9,926 nt of DNA, taken from an uncultured Bacteroidia bacterium. GTDB lineage: Bacteria; Bacteroidota; Bacteroidia; Bacteroidales; UBA932. The stretch spans positions 1 to 9,926 of the forward strand of contig CADBMK010000056.1 of assembly GCA_902795785.1 (NCBI GenBank). Reading direction: 5' to 3'. Shown piece by piece: positions 1-7,413 of this stretch; the stretch's first letter is position 1; each line of letters opens with the position of its first letter. Made by a program: the position numbers and the translations under genes. The notes under the pieces are model-generated. The model searched no databases. It was not told where the DNA came from and was given only the letters and a program-made list of their open reading frames with translations.

Positions 1-1109
1 AGCTTTGAATTGTCCACCTCGGACATCATATCCGGATTGAGGGCGTGGATGCCCTCCATGATGAGGATATCCTTCTCTCCAAGGGTGAGGGTGTTCCCCT
101 CGTACTTCCTCTGTCCGGTCTTGAAATCGTATTTTGGAATCTCTACGGTCTTGCCTTCAAGAAGATCGTTGACGTCCTTGTTGAGCTGCCCCAGGTCCAT
201 GGCCTGAAGGGATTCGAAGTCGTAGTCTCCGTTTTCGTCCTTTGGAGTGTTCTCCCTGTTTACGAAGTAGTTGTCAAGCTCGATAACCTTTGGCTTGAGT
301 CCGAGGACCTTCAGCTGGAGGGCGAGCCTGAGGGAGGTGGATGTCTTTCCGGATGAGGACGGGCCGGAAATCAGGACAACCTTTATCTGGCTCCTGCGTG
401 AGAAGATAAGGTCTGCAATCTCTGCGTATTTCCTCTCGTGAAGAGCCTCAGCAAGGTTGATGAGGTTTATGCCCTGGCCGTGTCGGAGAGCCTCGTTGAG
501 GGTTCCCAGTCCGGAAATCTCAATCTTGGCGCACCAGTTGGAATTCTCCTTGAGGGCGTCGGCAATCTTGCTTTGGCGGACCATAGGCATAACCCTGTTC
601 GGATTGCCGATCATTGGAAGCTGGAGGCAGAAGCCGTTGTTGAATGCCATAAGGTCAAAGGTCGTCAGGCATCCTGTGGAAGAAACTACGTCTCCGAGCA
701 CCCAGTCCTGTTCTCCGTCAAGGCTCGTGACAAGGATCTGGCTTTCTTTCATGCCCCTTACAAGGGCGGCCTTCAGCGGCTGATGGTTCAGCTCGGAAAG
801 CCTTGCTGCCGTCTCCTTGTCCATATAGGACTGGGAGAAGGGAAGGTTTTTCTCAATCAGCCTGTCCATCCCCTCGCGGATGCTGAACACCTGTTCGTCG
901 GTAAGGAAGTAAATCCTTGGGGTGCCGTCTTCCATCGGCTGCTGTTCCCTGATTTCACAATACAGTCCGCTTGGGAGCGAATGGTCTATGAAAAGGACCT
1001 TGTCCGGCCACATCTTTCTTACTACTGTCTGAAGCACGAAGCAAAGTGATCTTGTCACCACTCTTCTTCCTTCCGCGGTCTCAACTTTTAAATCTTTGTT
1101 TGCAATCAT
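1..1109 (-). CDS. Nucleoside kinase (uridine kinase-like), 3' end cut by the window edge
   Basis: Cytoplasmic kinase expected to phosphorylate a nucleoside, probably uridine or a relative, with NTP. The reading frame opens at ATG 1109-1107 and stays open for 369 codons to the window edge, so the C-terminus is missing. Residues about 10-240 resemble the threonyl-tRNA-synthetase-like second domain found before the kinase in Bacteroidota nucleoside kinases (VTRSLCFVLQ near residue 18, then a long mixed region ending in NLINLAEALHERK). The phosphoribulokinase/uridine kinase domain follows: Walker A GPSSSGKTS at 249-257, ELDNYF at 277-282 (substrate or catalytic Asp), TPKDENGDYDFESL, and EGIHALNPD at 352-360. 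Family members are, from memory, about 550 residues with an N-terminal TGS domain; here that domain is absent. No Shine-Dalgarno sequence is seen. The gene starts 26 bp after the upstream permease with no visible promoter, so read-through from the export operon is likely. Family assignment is firm; the substrate is inferred. Confidence 0.9.
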   Translation of the reverse strand, partial: MIANKDLKVETAEGRRVVTRSLCFVLQTVVRKMWPDKVLFIDHSLPSGLYCEIREQQPMEDGTPRIYFLTDEQVFSIREGMDRLIEKNLPFSQSYMDKETAARLSELNHQPLKAALVRGMKESQILVTSLDGEQDWVLGDVVSSTGCLTTFDLMAFNNGFCLQLPMIGNPNRVMPMVRQSKIADALKENSNWCAKIEISGLGTLNEALRHGQGINLINLAEALHERKYAEIADLIFSRRSQIKVVLISGPSSSGKTSTSLRLALQLKVLGLKPKVIELDNYFVNRENTPKDENGDYDFESLQAMDLGQLNKDVNDLLEGKTVEIPKYDFKTGQRKYEGNTLTLGEKDILIMEGIHALNPDMMSEVDNSK

Positions 1110-1135
1110 TTATTACTGTATTGTGATATAGGGTT

Positions 1136-2440
1136 CTATTTCAGTTGGTCAATGTATTCCTTCGCGGCATCCTCTCCGCCGATGATCCTTCTGTTCTGCT
1201 CAATGCTGAAGCCTATCTTCCTGGCAAGGGCCTCGCGTTTGCGGAGGAAACTTGCCTTCTTTAGCATATAGATGTTTTCAATGTACATGGCTATGCAGGC
1301 CAGGAAGTAGTAGCAAATGGACTGGATGGTGAGCGCCACTATCTGGAAGGTGACGGTGCTGAGGTCTCCTCCCGCCGTATTGAGGTTGATGTACGCCTGG
1401 ACTCCGAAAGTCGACGGGAATGCGTACGAGAACAGCTTCCAGAACTTCGGGAAGGCGGAGGTAGGCCAGCTGAATCCAGTAAGGAAGAGGGCTATCGGAG
1501 AAATGAAGAGAAGCAGAACGAATACCGTCTCTCTCTTTGTGATAAGCGAACTCCATGTGAGGCAGAAGGTTACCGTTGCCGTGAGGTAGAACGCCAGAAG
1601 GACAAGGATGTCCCAGAAACTGCCCCTCTGCGGGATGTCGAAGATGGCAGGCACAATGAAGGCTATGTACATGGCAATTCCCAGGTAGACGAACCAGTAT
1701 GCGGCAGCCCTTCCCAGGACCACTCGGCCTACGCCGTATCCTGACATGTCCTTGTTGAGAAGTCCTACGCCCTTGAACTGCTCCCTTCGTGTTCCGGTCA
1801 GGAGCGACATTCCATAGAACATCGTCTGCTGAACAATAACAAGAAGTATCGCTGAAATGAGGAAGATGCTGTAGGAGTTTGTCTGGTTGTAAGGATTGTT
1901 GCTCTCATACTTGACCGGCTGGACCAGTTGCCTGGCCTGCTGGATGGTGAGCCCCTGGGCGCAGTATCTCTCCACTCCAATCCGGTTCATCTCGGCAAGC
2001 ATCACTGAGTTTGCTGCCGTGAGGAGGTTCTTGTAGTAGATGAAACTGCCCATGTCTGTATAGACGGACAGCCTGGCGGTTTCAAGCCTGGCCGCATTGT
2101 CGTCGAAGTCTGACGGAATATAGACAATTCCCTTGACCTTGCGCTCCTGCATCAGCTTTTTGGCCTCTTCCATATTGATGCAGTTGGCCTGTACGCTGAC
2201 TTCACGGGTTGCGTCCAACTCCCTTATGAACCTGTGGCTGAGGGCGCAGTCTGCGTTGTCCACTATGGCAATCGGGGTGTCGTTGAGGACTCCGTTCTTG
2301 TAAACGAGGTTATACAGGAGAGGGTATCCGAAGCCGGCCACGAAGAAGATAATCAACACGCCGCCGTCGGAGAATATGTCTATGAATTCACGGACGAATG
2401 TATTCCAGAAATCCTTGAACCAGTTTTTTACGTAACTCAT
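1136..2440 (-). CDS. ABC-2 type transporter permease (second of a pair)
   Basis: Inner-membrane permease of 434 residues, ABC2_membrane_3 type (YhhJ/YbhR-like). It has one N-terminal membrane segment (about 27-46), a large periplasmic domain (about 47-188), then five segments near 190-213, 245-268, 276-299, 305-325 and 363-386. The turn TGFSWPTSAFPKFWKLFSYA (321-340) matches the Gly-Phe-x-x-Pro re-entrant signature of ABC-2 exporters. The periplasmic domain opens with PIAIVDNADC and contains VKGIVYIPSDF, both recurring in this family. A charged cytoplasmic tail of almost 50 residues follows the last segment; the sister permease has only about 17. It starts 5 bp after the sister gene and the two very probably form a heterodimer. 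Each normally needs a separate ATPase, and none is encoded nearby. The exported substrate is unknown. Confidence 0.9.
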   Translation of the reverse strand: MSYVKNWFKDFWNTFVREFIDIFSDGGVLIIFFVAGFGYPLLYNLVYKNGVLNDTPIAIVDNADCALSHRFIRELDATREVSVQANCINMEEAKKLMQERKVKGIVYIPSDFDDNAARLETARLSVYTDMGSFIYYKNLLTAANSVMLAEMNRIGVERYCAQGLTIQQARQLVQPVKYESNNPYNQTNSYSIFLISAILLVIVQQTMFYGMSLLTGTRREQFKGVGLLNKDMSGYGVGRVVLGRAAAYWFVYLGIAMYIAFIVPAIFDIPQRGSFWDILVLLAFYLTATVTFCLTWSSLITKRETVFVLLLFISPIALFLTGFSWPTSAFPKFWKLFSYAFPSTFGVQAYINLNTAGGDLSTVTFQIVALTIQSICYYFLACIAMYIENIYMLKKASFLRKREALARKIGFSIEQNRRIIGGEDAAKEYIDQLK

Positions 2441-2445
2441 TGTCT

Positions 2446-3618
2446 CTAGTTTTTAGGATAATTCTGATATATGTATGCTTTCTTCAGTCTTGTGTGCACG
2501 GTATATGGCAGGAAGAGGAAGAGCAGCATGTGTATTATTTCCTGGTACCAGCCTGCAAAGCCGCTGCCGAATATGGCTTCCTGGACGGCAAACAGGTAGT
2601 AGTGCCTGATAGGAACGATCCACGAGAGTCCTTGAATATACGGCGGCGCCGTCTCAATAGGGAGGGTGAAGCCGCTGAGGGAGATTGACAGGATGCTGAA
2701 GAGGGCTCCGATACTGAGGGCGAATCTCGTCACAGGGAATAATCCTATGATGAAGATGCCCACGGCCTCGCTGGAAATAACCAGGAGGAAAACATCCAGG
2801 AACATGTTCCAGATTGAGCCTGCAAGAGGGAATCCCATCCAGTCGTAAAGGATGATCTCAAGGGCAAGGCCGATTGCGGTAAAGTACAGGGTGTACATAA
2901 GCACCTTGCCGGCAATGGCGTTTCTCATCTTGCCTCCGGCGGTGCGGAGAAGATGGCGTGAGGTCCCGTATTTAAGTTCCGCTCCGAAGGAGTAGATGAT
3001 AAGGATGATGATGACCATCTCAAGCATTCCCGGCAGAAGGGTGGTGGAGAGATATGCTCCGTAATCCATCGTCGAGTTGCCTATCATATGGATGTCCACG
3101 TCAACGGGACGCAGGAGGTTCATGATGGTGGCGTCGTCAAGTCCTTTCATCCTGAGCACCTGACGGTGCACGGCTCCGGAAGTGAGGTTTGACATTGTGA
3201 GGAGGTCCTTGTAGGCCAGGGTTCCTCCGAGGAAGTACAGGCCGTTGGTGTAGAAGGTGATGGTTGGCTGCCTCTGCGCCTGAATGTCGGCGTTCAAGCC
3301 CGAAGGAAGTACGCAGAATCCGGTGATATTGCCTTTCTGCATGGCGTCGCGCGCCTCGCTGAAGGTTTCGAAATGAATCACCTTGCCTGCCTGTGTGGCG
3401 TCAAGCTGACTTGAGAATGTCCTCGATACGGAGGAGTTGTCCAGATCGACGACACCTATGGGAAGGTCTGACGGTACTCCCTGACCCAGGAAGGTCAGGT
3501 AGAATACTGTACACATAATCATCGTCACGAGGCTGCCTATGACATATATCGGCCTGTGCGCCCATATGCCGAGCTCCCTGACGAGGACCTTCCATATATA
3601 TTGCCTCTGACTGAACAT
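2446..3618 (-). CDS. ABC-2 type transporter permease (first of a pair)
   Basis: Inner-membrane permease of 390 residues with the same plan as its neighbour downstream: an N-terminal segment at about 24-45, a periplasmic domain at about 46-190 (starting PIGVVDLDNSSVSR and including ITGFCVLPSGL), then segments near 192-212, 238-258, 268-291, 297-317 and 358-373. The signature LSGFTLPIETAPPYIQGLSW (314-333) followed by VPIRHYY is characteristic of ABC-2 export permeases such as YhhJ, YbhS and YbhR. The two paralogues are clearly diverged, which fits a heterodimer. Gaps are 6 bp to the upstream adaptor gene and 5 bp to the downstream permease, so one transcript is very likely. No nucleotide-binding domain is fused. 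The role is export together with the HlyD adaptor and the TolC-like channel; the substrate cannot be read from the sequence. Confidence 0.9.
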   Translation of the reverse strand: MFSQRQYIWKVLVRELGIWAHRPIYVIGSLVTMIMCTVFYLTFLGQGVPSDLPIGVVDLDNSSVSRTFSSQLDATQAGKVIHFETFSEARDAMQKGNITGFCVLPSGLNADIQAQRQPTITFYTNGLYFLGGTLAYKDLLTMSNLTSGAVHRQVLRMKGLDDATIMNLLRPVDVDIHMIGNSTMDYGAYLSTTLLPGMLEMVIIILIIYSFGAELKYGTSRHLLRTAGGKMRNAIAGKVLMYTLYFTAIGLALEIILYDWMGFPLAGSIWNMFLDVFLLVISSEAVGIFIIGLFPVTRFALSIGALFSILSISLSGFTLPIETAPPYIQGLSWIVPIRHYYLFAVQEAIFGSGFAGWYQEIIHMLLFLFLPYTVHTRLKKAYIYQNYPKN

Positions 3619-3624
3619 GGCGCT

Positions 3625-4614
3625 TTATTTCTCTTTGATGAGTGCTGTCATGCCCGGAAGAAGTCCTTCGACTTTTTCCGAAGGAACGGCCTTAACTTCA
3701 AATGTCTTGGCATCGTAGAGGGCCGTTTCCTTTGTGGCCTTCCAGGTTGCATATGACTCGCGTACGGCTATGTAGGTGATGTCGGCCTTGATTTCCTTTC
3801 CGCCGAGGGCCGGGATCTCCAGGGTTAGCTTGCCGCCGATCTCCATTCCCTGAAGGTAGTCTTCACGGACGTTGAATGAGAATGAAATATCGTCAAGGTC
3901 CGTGATTGTCATTACAGGTGAACCTGTGCCGACAAGTTCACCGACCTTAGGGAAGGTTACCGATACGATTCCGCTTGCAGGGGCGGTAAGGTAGAGCTCA
4001 CGCATATATGACTCAACCTCCTGAACCGCTCCGTCGGCCTGGCCTACGAGGGCTGCCGCAGCCGCCTTATCTTCCTTGCGCGCTCCTTCAACGGCCATGT
4101 CGTACTGGCTCTTTGCCGCCTTGGCCTGGGCTACTGAAGCGTCGTATTTGGCCTTGACCTCGTCGTATTTCTGTGCGGAAACCACTTTCTGGTCATAGAG
4201 GTTCTGGATTCTGTCGAAAGACTTCTTCATAACGTCTTCCTGAATCTTTGCCTGCTGCCAGAGTTCGTAAGCTCCGGTAATCTGCTGCTCGCGGGCTCCG
4301 TTCTGGGCCTTTGTGCTCTGGGCCTGGGCCGCAGCCTTTACAGATGTAGCCTGAGCCATCTTGGCCTGCACCTGATATGAACGTATATAGGCAACGGTGT
4401 CGCCTTTGCACACCTTGTCGCCCTGCTTTACATAAAGCTTTTCGATGCGCCCGGGTACCATGCCGGATACCCTGTACTCGCTGGCCTCCGCCTCGCCCTG
4501 AAGAACGAGCGGCTTAGGTTTGGTTACGAAATAACCTACAACTGCGATTGTTAGAATGATTCCGATTAGTGCAAGCAATCCGATAACGAGATTGTAATTC
4601 TGCTGCTTTTTCAT
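3625..4614 (-). CDS. HlyD-family periplasmic adaptor (membrane fusion protein)
   Basis: Links the inner-membrane permeases to the outer-membrane channel. In its 329 residues: a short basic N-terminus (MKKQQNYN) and one membrane anchor (about 9-30), no lipobox, so it is an anchored type. The first half of the biotinyl-lipoyl-like domain is at about 45-80 (VSGMVPGRIEKLYVKQGDKV). A long Ala/Gln/Lys-rich coiled-coil hairpin runs about 82-205. The second lipoyl half is at about 208-240 (LTAPASGIVSVTFPKVGELV). A beta-barrel domain to the end includes FSFNVREDYLQGM and the closing LLPGMTALIKEK. The layout is like E. coli YhiI/YbhG, adaptors that work with ABC-2 permeases, which agrees with the genes downstream. 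Gaps are 15 bp from the TolC-like gene and 6 bp to the first permease. Confidence 0.93.
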   Translation of the reverse strand: MKKQQNYNLVIGLLALIGIILTIAVVGYFVTKPKPLVLQGEAEASEYRVSGMVPGRIEKLYVKQGDKVCKGDTVAYIRSYQVQAKMAQATSVKAAAQAQSTKAQNGAREQQITGAYELWQQAKIQEDVMKKSFDRIQNLYDQKVVSAQKYDEVKAKYDASVAQAKAAKSQYDMAVEGARKEDKAAAAALVGQADGAVQEVESYMRELYLTAPASGIVSVTFPKVGELVGTGSPVMTITDLDDISFSFNVREDYLQGMEIGGKLTLEIPALGGKEIKADITYIAVRESYATWKATKETALYDAKTFEVKAVPSEKVEGLLPGMTALIKEK

Positions 4615-4629
4615 ATCTGATGTATTTTA

Positions 4630-6153
4630 TTATTCATCTATGTCTGACTTGAGGTTGCCCTCAGCCTTGTTGAGGTTGGCGCGTGTCATCTGAAGCTCGA
4701 TGCCTGCGTCGATGTATTCTGAATGAGCCTTCAGCCATGCGGTCTGGGCGCCCATCGCGGTGGTGGTGTTGATCACGCCGTTCTCGAATCCGACGGTGGC
4801 AACCCTGAGGTTCTCCTCGGCATGCTTGAGGTTGTTCTCAGCCATTATGACCTTCTCGAGGGCCTCGCCCTGCTGAACGCGGAGCTGGCTGACCTGAAGG
4901 TTCACCAGGTTCTTGGCGTTTTCATACTGTGTGTGGTACAGGGTTGCTTCGGCCTTGGCCTTCCTTGTCTTGTTCAGGGCGTTGAAGCCGTGGAACAGAG
5001 GGACGTTGACAACAACTCCCGCGTTGAACATTCCTCCCCATTCCTTCTGGAATCCGTTGTATGGGTTAGGATTGCTCATGAGGTAATTTGCAGAGAGAGC
5101 AACCTTTGGCAACATGTCTGCCCTTGCCATTGCGACCTTGCCGTCATAGATCTGTCCGGCCAGGTCCAGGCTCTTTATCTCTGACCTGTCTGCCCAAATC
5201 TGTTCAATAGGCTTTTCGGCTCCTATCTGAGGGACAGGAATCTTGTCCAGGTTCTCGTCAGCAAGGACTATTTCCGCGTTGAGGTCAAGGCCTGTGAGTT
5301 TGCATAGAAGCATCTTGGAAAGCTTGAGCCCGCCCTGGGCCTTTGTCAGGAGCATGTCGGCCTCGTTTGCCTTGACTCTTATGTTGAGAGCGTCGGATTC
5401 AGTGGCTACGCCTTCCGCTATTGCCACCCTGACGTCATTTTCCATATTGTGGAGAAGGTCTGCGTAAGACTCCGCCAGCCTTTTCTTGGCTGCTACGGAG
5501 ACTGTCTGCCAGTATGCCTGATCAACTTCTACTATTGTCTCCTGATATTTGGTATCGTACTGAGCCTTTGCGAGTTCCTCCGCAAGACGGGCAATCTTGT
5601 TTGCCGCAATGATCTTGCCGCCCATGAATACCGGCTGCTGAAGGGATACGCCTGCGATGAAGACATTCTCGATGTCCACCTCGAAACTCTTCTGCATCTC
5701 TGCGCCGAGGCTGTTGAGCGCCGCTGATACGTCAGCCTTGCTGAGGGCGCCAAGAACTGTCTGCCACATTGGGCTGTTCATATACTCCATGGCAGCCTGT
5801 GGGTTGGACTGGATGGCAACCATCAACTGCTGCATCGTCTGGCTGATGTTGCTCTGTACGCCGGTTCCGAGATTGGAAAGTTTCAGGCCCATCTCCTCGC
5901 TTATGAGGTTGAGATTCTCCGTGTTGTGCAGATATGCTCCGTTTGCCGAGATGTTTGGAAGATAATTTGAGAACGCAATCCTTCTGTCATATCCTGCCAT
6001 CTGGACTTTTGTCCTTGCCTGGCTGATGTCCTTGTTGTTCTCTATGGCCATCTGACGGCACTCTTCCAAGGTGAGTTTCTGCTGTGCCTGTGTGACTGTA
6101 GCTGTGGCGGCCAACGCCATGAATACGGTCAGAATCTTAGTTAGTGATCTCAT
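4630..6153 (-). CDS. TolC-family outer-membrane efflux protein
   Basis: Trimeric outer-membrane channel with a periplasmic alpha-barrel, 507 residues. A signal peptide covers about 1-23 (basic start, hydrophobic core, TVTQA before QQ). The mature start LTLEECRQMAIENNKDI is the usual opening of the OEP family. Two structural repeats are visible, each a helix, a beta-strand pair and a helix: strands near 65-77 (LPNISANGAYLHN) with 165-180 (FIAGVSLQQPVFMGGK), and near 348-361 with 376-390 (FNAGVVVNVPLFHGF). The connection between strands is about 85 residues in the first repeat but about 14 in the second, so a large Met/Gln/Ser-rich insert lies in the first, probably surface-facing, loop. This is the first gene of the minus-strand operon; its ATG at 6153 is about 70 bp from a candidate promoter. 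It lacks an N-terminal lipoprotein cysteine. Confidence 0.94.
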   Translation of the reverse strand: MRSLTKILTVFMALAATATVTQAQQKLTLEECRQMAIENNKDISQARTKVQMAGYDRRIAFSNYLPNISANGAYLHNTENLNLISEEMGLKLSNLGTGVQSNISQTMQQLMVAIQSNPQAAMEYMNSPMWQTVLGALSKADVSAALNSLGAEMQKSFEVDIENVFIAGVSLQQPVFMGGKIIAANKIARLAEELAKAQYDTKYQETIVEVDQAYWQTVSVAAKKRLAESYADLLHNMENDVRVAIAEGVATESDALNIRVKANEADMLLTKAQGGLKLSKMLLCKLTGLDLNAEIVLADENLDKIPVPQIGAEKPIEQIWADRSEIKSLDLAGQIYDGKVAMARADMLPKVALSANYLMSNPNPYNGFQKEWGGMFNAGVVVNVPLFHGFNALNKTRKAKAEATLYHTQYENAKNLVNLQVSQLRVQQGEALEKVIMAENNLKHAEENLRVATVGFENGVINTTTAMGAQTAWLKAHSEYIDAGIELQMTRANLNKAEGNLKSDIDE

Positions 6154-6223
6154 ATCGATAACTGTTGTTCCATAATTCTTTTAAAGATACAAAATAATCA
6201 TTTGTTTCGGAACATTGTACCTG

Positions 6224-6231
6224 CAAAGATA
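6224..6231 (-). promoter_or_regulatory. Candidate -7 box for the export operon
   Basis: On the minus strand these bases read TATCTTTG, a full match to the Bacteroidota -7 consensus TAnnTTTG. It lies about 70 bp before the TolC-like start and would put transcription start near 6217. I see no good TTTG at the expected -33 distance (about 6251-6254), so the promoter may be weak or need an activator, which suits a divergent AraC regulator. A near-copy, TATCTTTA on the minus strand, lies at 6182-6189. Confidence 0.4.
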
Positions 6232-6308
6232 CTGCCTTATCCGATGTCATGTTTGGTATAAAACAGCAAGATAATTTGCAAAAGGTCGAAATTTTACCCT
6301 TTTTCTAC

Positions 6309-6338
6309 TTGTTCACCGTGCATTTTTGTGTATTTTTG
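6309..6338 (+). promoter_or_regulatory. Bacteroidota-type promoter for the AraC-family gene
   Basis: TTG at 6309-6311, 19 bases, then TATTTTTG at 6331-6338, a full match to TAnnTTTG with correct spacing. Transcription would start near 6345, leaving a leader of about 17 bases before ATG 6362. The -7 box lies inside the open frame that extends upstream to a TTG at 6326, so the longer version of the protein could not be made from this promoter. The box sits in a 10-bp direct repeat (ATTTTTGT at 6322-6329 and 6332-6339). Confidence 0.6.
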
Positions 6339-6361
6339 TAGAAAATCGAAACAACCAGGCT

Positions 6362-7273
6362 ATGGAAGATCTTATGCAGACCCTGAATATCAGCAAACTG
6401 AAGGCCCTGTTTCCCGGGGAATCCGTGGCGGGCCTCGGTGATGACTTCTTTATCGCTGACTTCAGGTATGACAGGTCCCTGAAAATGTTCCGCTATCCCT
6501 GCCGCTTTGACGGTTATATAGCTATTTTCTGTCTTAAGGGCCGTTTCAGTCTTGACTTGAATCTCAATACATTCGAGCTTAAGGAGAATACCCTTATCTT
6601 TATTGTGCCGGGCAATATCATCAGGGTTTCCGAGATGGAACTCTCCAATCTGGAGAAGTTCAGGTTCTTCATGATTGCCGTATCACGTGAATTTATGACC
6701 AGCCTCAGGCTGGATTTCAATCATCTTTTCAACGAGAGTATGATTGTGTTCAACAATCCGTGCATCCGCCTCAGGGGGGACAGCCTGCGAGTCAGTGCCA
6801 AGTATCTGGAACTGGCTGCCGACCTCCTGACCTCGGAAATTCCCAACAAGAAGGATTCCGTGGGCTCTCTTCTCTCGTCGGTGCTCTATCTCCTTGCTTC
6901 CGTCTGGGCTCAGGCCATCTCTGTTGCAAAGCAGAGCGCTTCTGCGCCTTCCGCCAGAAACAAGATGGTGCTGGATCAGTTCCTCCGCCTTATCACGGAG
7001 TATCACAATACCCAGAGGAATGTCACTTTCTATGCTGAAAAGCTGTGCCTGACGCCAAAGTATCTCTCCAAAATCATCAAGAGCATAAGCGGAAGGTCGG
7101 CTCCGGAGTGGATTGACTCCTTTGTGATCCTGGAGGCAAAGAATCTGCTGAAATACTCGGATATCTCTATCAAACAGATAGTTTACAGGCTTAATTTCTC
7201 CAATCAGTCCGTCTTTTACAAGTTCTTCAAAGCCCATACTGGAATGACTCCTTCCGAGTACAGGGAGAGCTAG
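6362..7273 (+). CDS. AraC/XylS-family transcriptional regulator
   Basis: DNA-binding regulator of 303 residues, start chosen at ATG 6362 because the promoter lies just upstream; the frame stays open back to a TTG at 6326 and an ATG at 6374 is also possible. The N-terminal part (about 15-185) has the strand-rich cupin-like pattern of AraC ligand domains (FDGYIAIFCLKGRFSLDLNL near 49-68, ENTLIFIVPGNIIRV near 75-89) and a helical section LLSSVLYLLASVWAQA. The C-terminal 100 residues hold two helix-turn-helix units, at about 220-241 (VTFYAEKLCLTPKYLSKIIK) and about 269-290 (SIKQIVYRLNFSNQSVFYKF), ending in the family signature FFKAHTGMTPSEYR. It is divergent from the TolC-led export operon, sharing a 208-bp control region, so control of that operon is the likely job. 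The inducer is unknown. Confidence 0.93.
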   Translation: MEDLMQTLNISKLKALFPGESVAGLGDDFFIADFRYDRSLKMFRYPCRFDGYIAIFCLKGRFSLDLNLNTFELKENTLIFIVPGNIIRVSEMELSNLEKFRFFMIAVSREFMTSLRLDFNHLFNESMIVFNNPCIRLRGDSLRVSAKYLELAADLLTSEIPNKKDSVGSLLSSVLYLLASVWAQAISVAKQSASAPSARNKMVLDQFLRLITEYHNTQRNVTFYAEKLCLTPKYLSKIIKSISGRSAPEWIDSFVILEAKNLLKYSDISIKQIVYRLNFSNQSVFYKFFKAHTGMTPSEYRES

Positions 7274-7287
7274 TTATTATCATTTTG

Positions 7288-7307
7288 GACGATTATTATT
7301 GTCTTTT
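7288..7307 (+). terminator. Weak hairpin with T-run just after the AraC-family gene
   Basis: GACGAT (7288-7293), a 4-base loop and ATTGTC (7298-7303) form a 6-bp stem with one G-T pair, then TTTT. It begins 15 bp after the stop codon. It is weak for an intrinsic terminator but well placed. Its left arm belongs to an 8-mer, GGACGATT, that returns in the stronger hairpin at 7414-7445. Confidence 0.3.
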
Positions 7308-7330
7308 GGTTGAAACGTATTTGTTTTTCC

Positions 7331-7346
7331 ATATCAATCTTGATAT
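7331..7346. promoter_or_regulatory. Perfect 16-bp palindrome, possible protein-binding site
   Basis: ATATCAA-TC-TTGATAT: two 7-bp arms in perfect inverted repeat around 2 bases. It lies in the intergenic region about 190 bp before the sugar permease and 57 bp after the AraC gene. The shape fits a dimeric regulator site. Its AT-rich make-up raises the odds of chance, and no regulator can be named. Confidence 0.35.
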
Positions 7347-7413
7347 ATTCGTTCCGGTATATGACAAACAGGTGACTGTGAGACATATGCCTTGTTAAGT
7401 TCGTTTTATATAC

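Noticed and set aside
438..1049. A 203-codon open frame on the plus strand
   Set aside because: It lies wholly antisense to the nucleoside kinase, whose conserved motifs are clear, and its translation shows no recognisable family features.
4723..5184. A 153-codon open frame on the plus strand
   Set aside because: It is antisense to the C-terminal half of the TolC-like gene; low-complexity shadow translation only.
6326..6361. Twelve-residue N-terminal extension of the AraC-family protein from a TTG start
   Set aside because: It overlaps the predicted -7 promoter box, so it would lie upstream of the transcript start, and it adds nothing typical of the family.
6683..7237. A 184-codon open frame on the minus strand
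   Set aside because: It is antisense to the helix-turn-helix part of the AraC-family gene and resembles no family I know.
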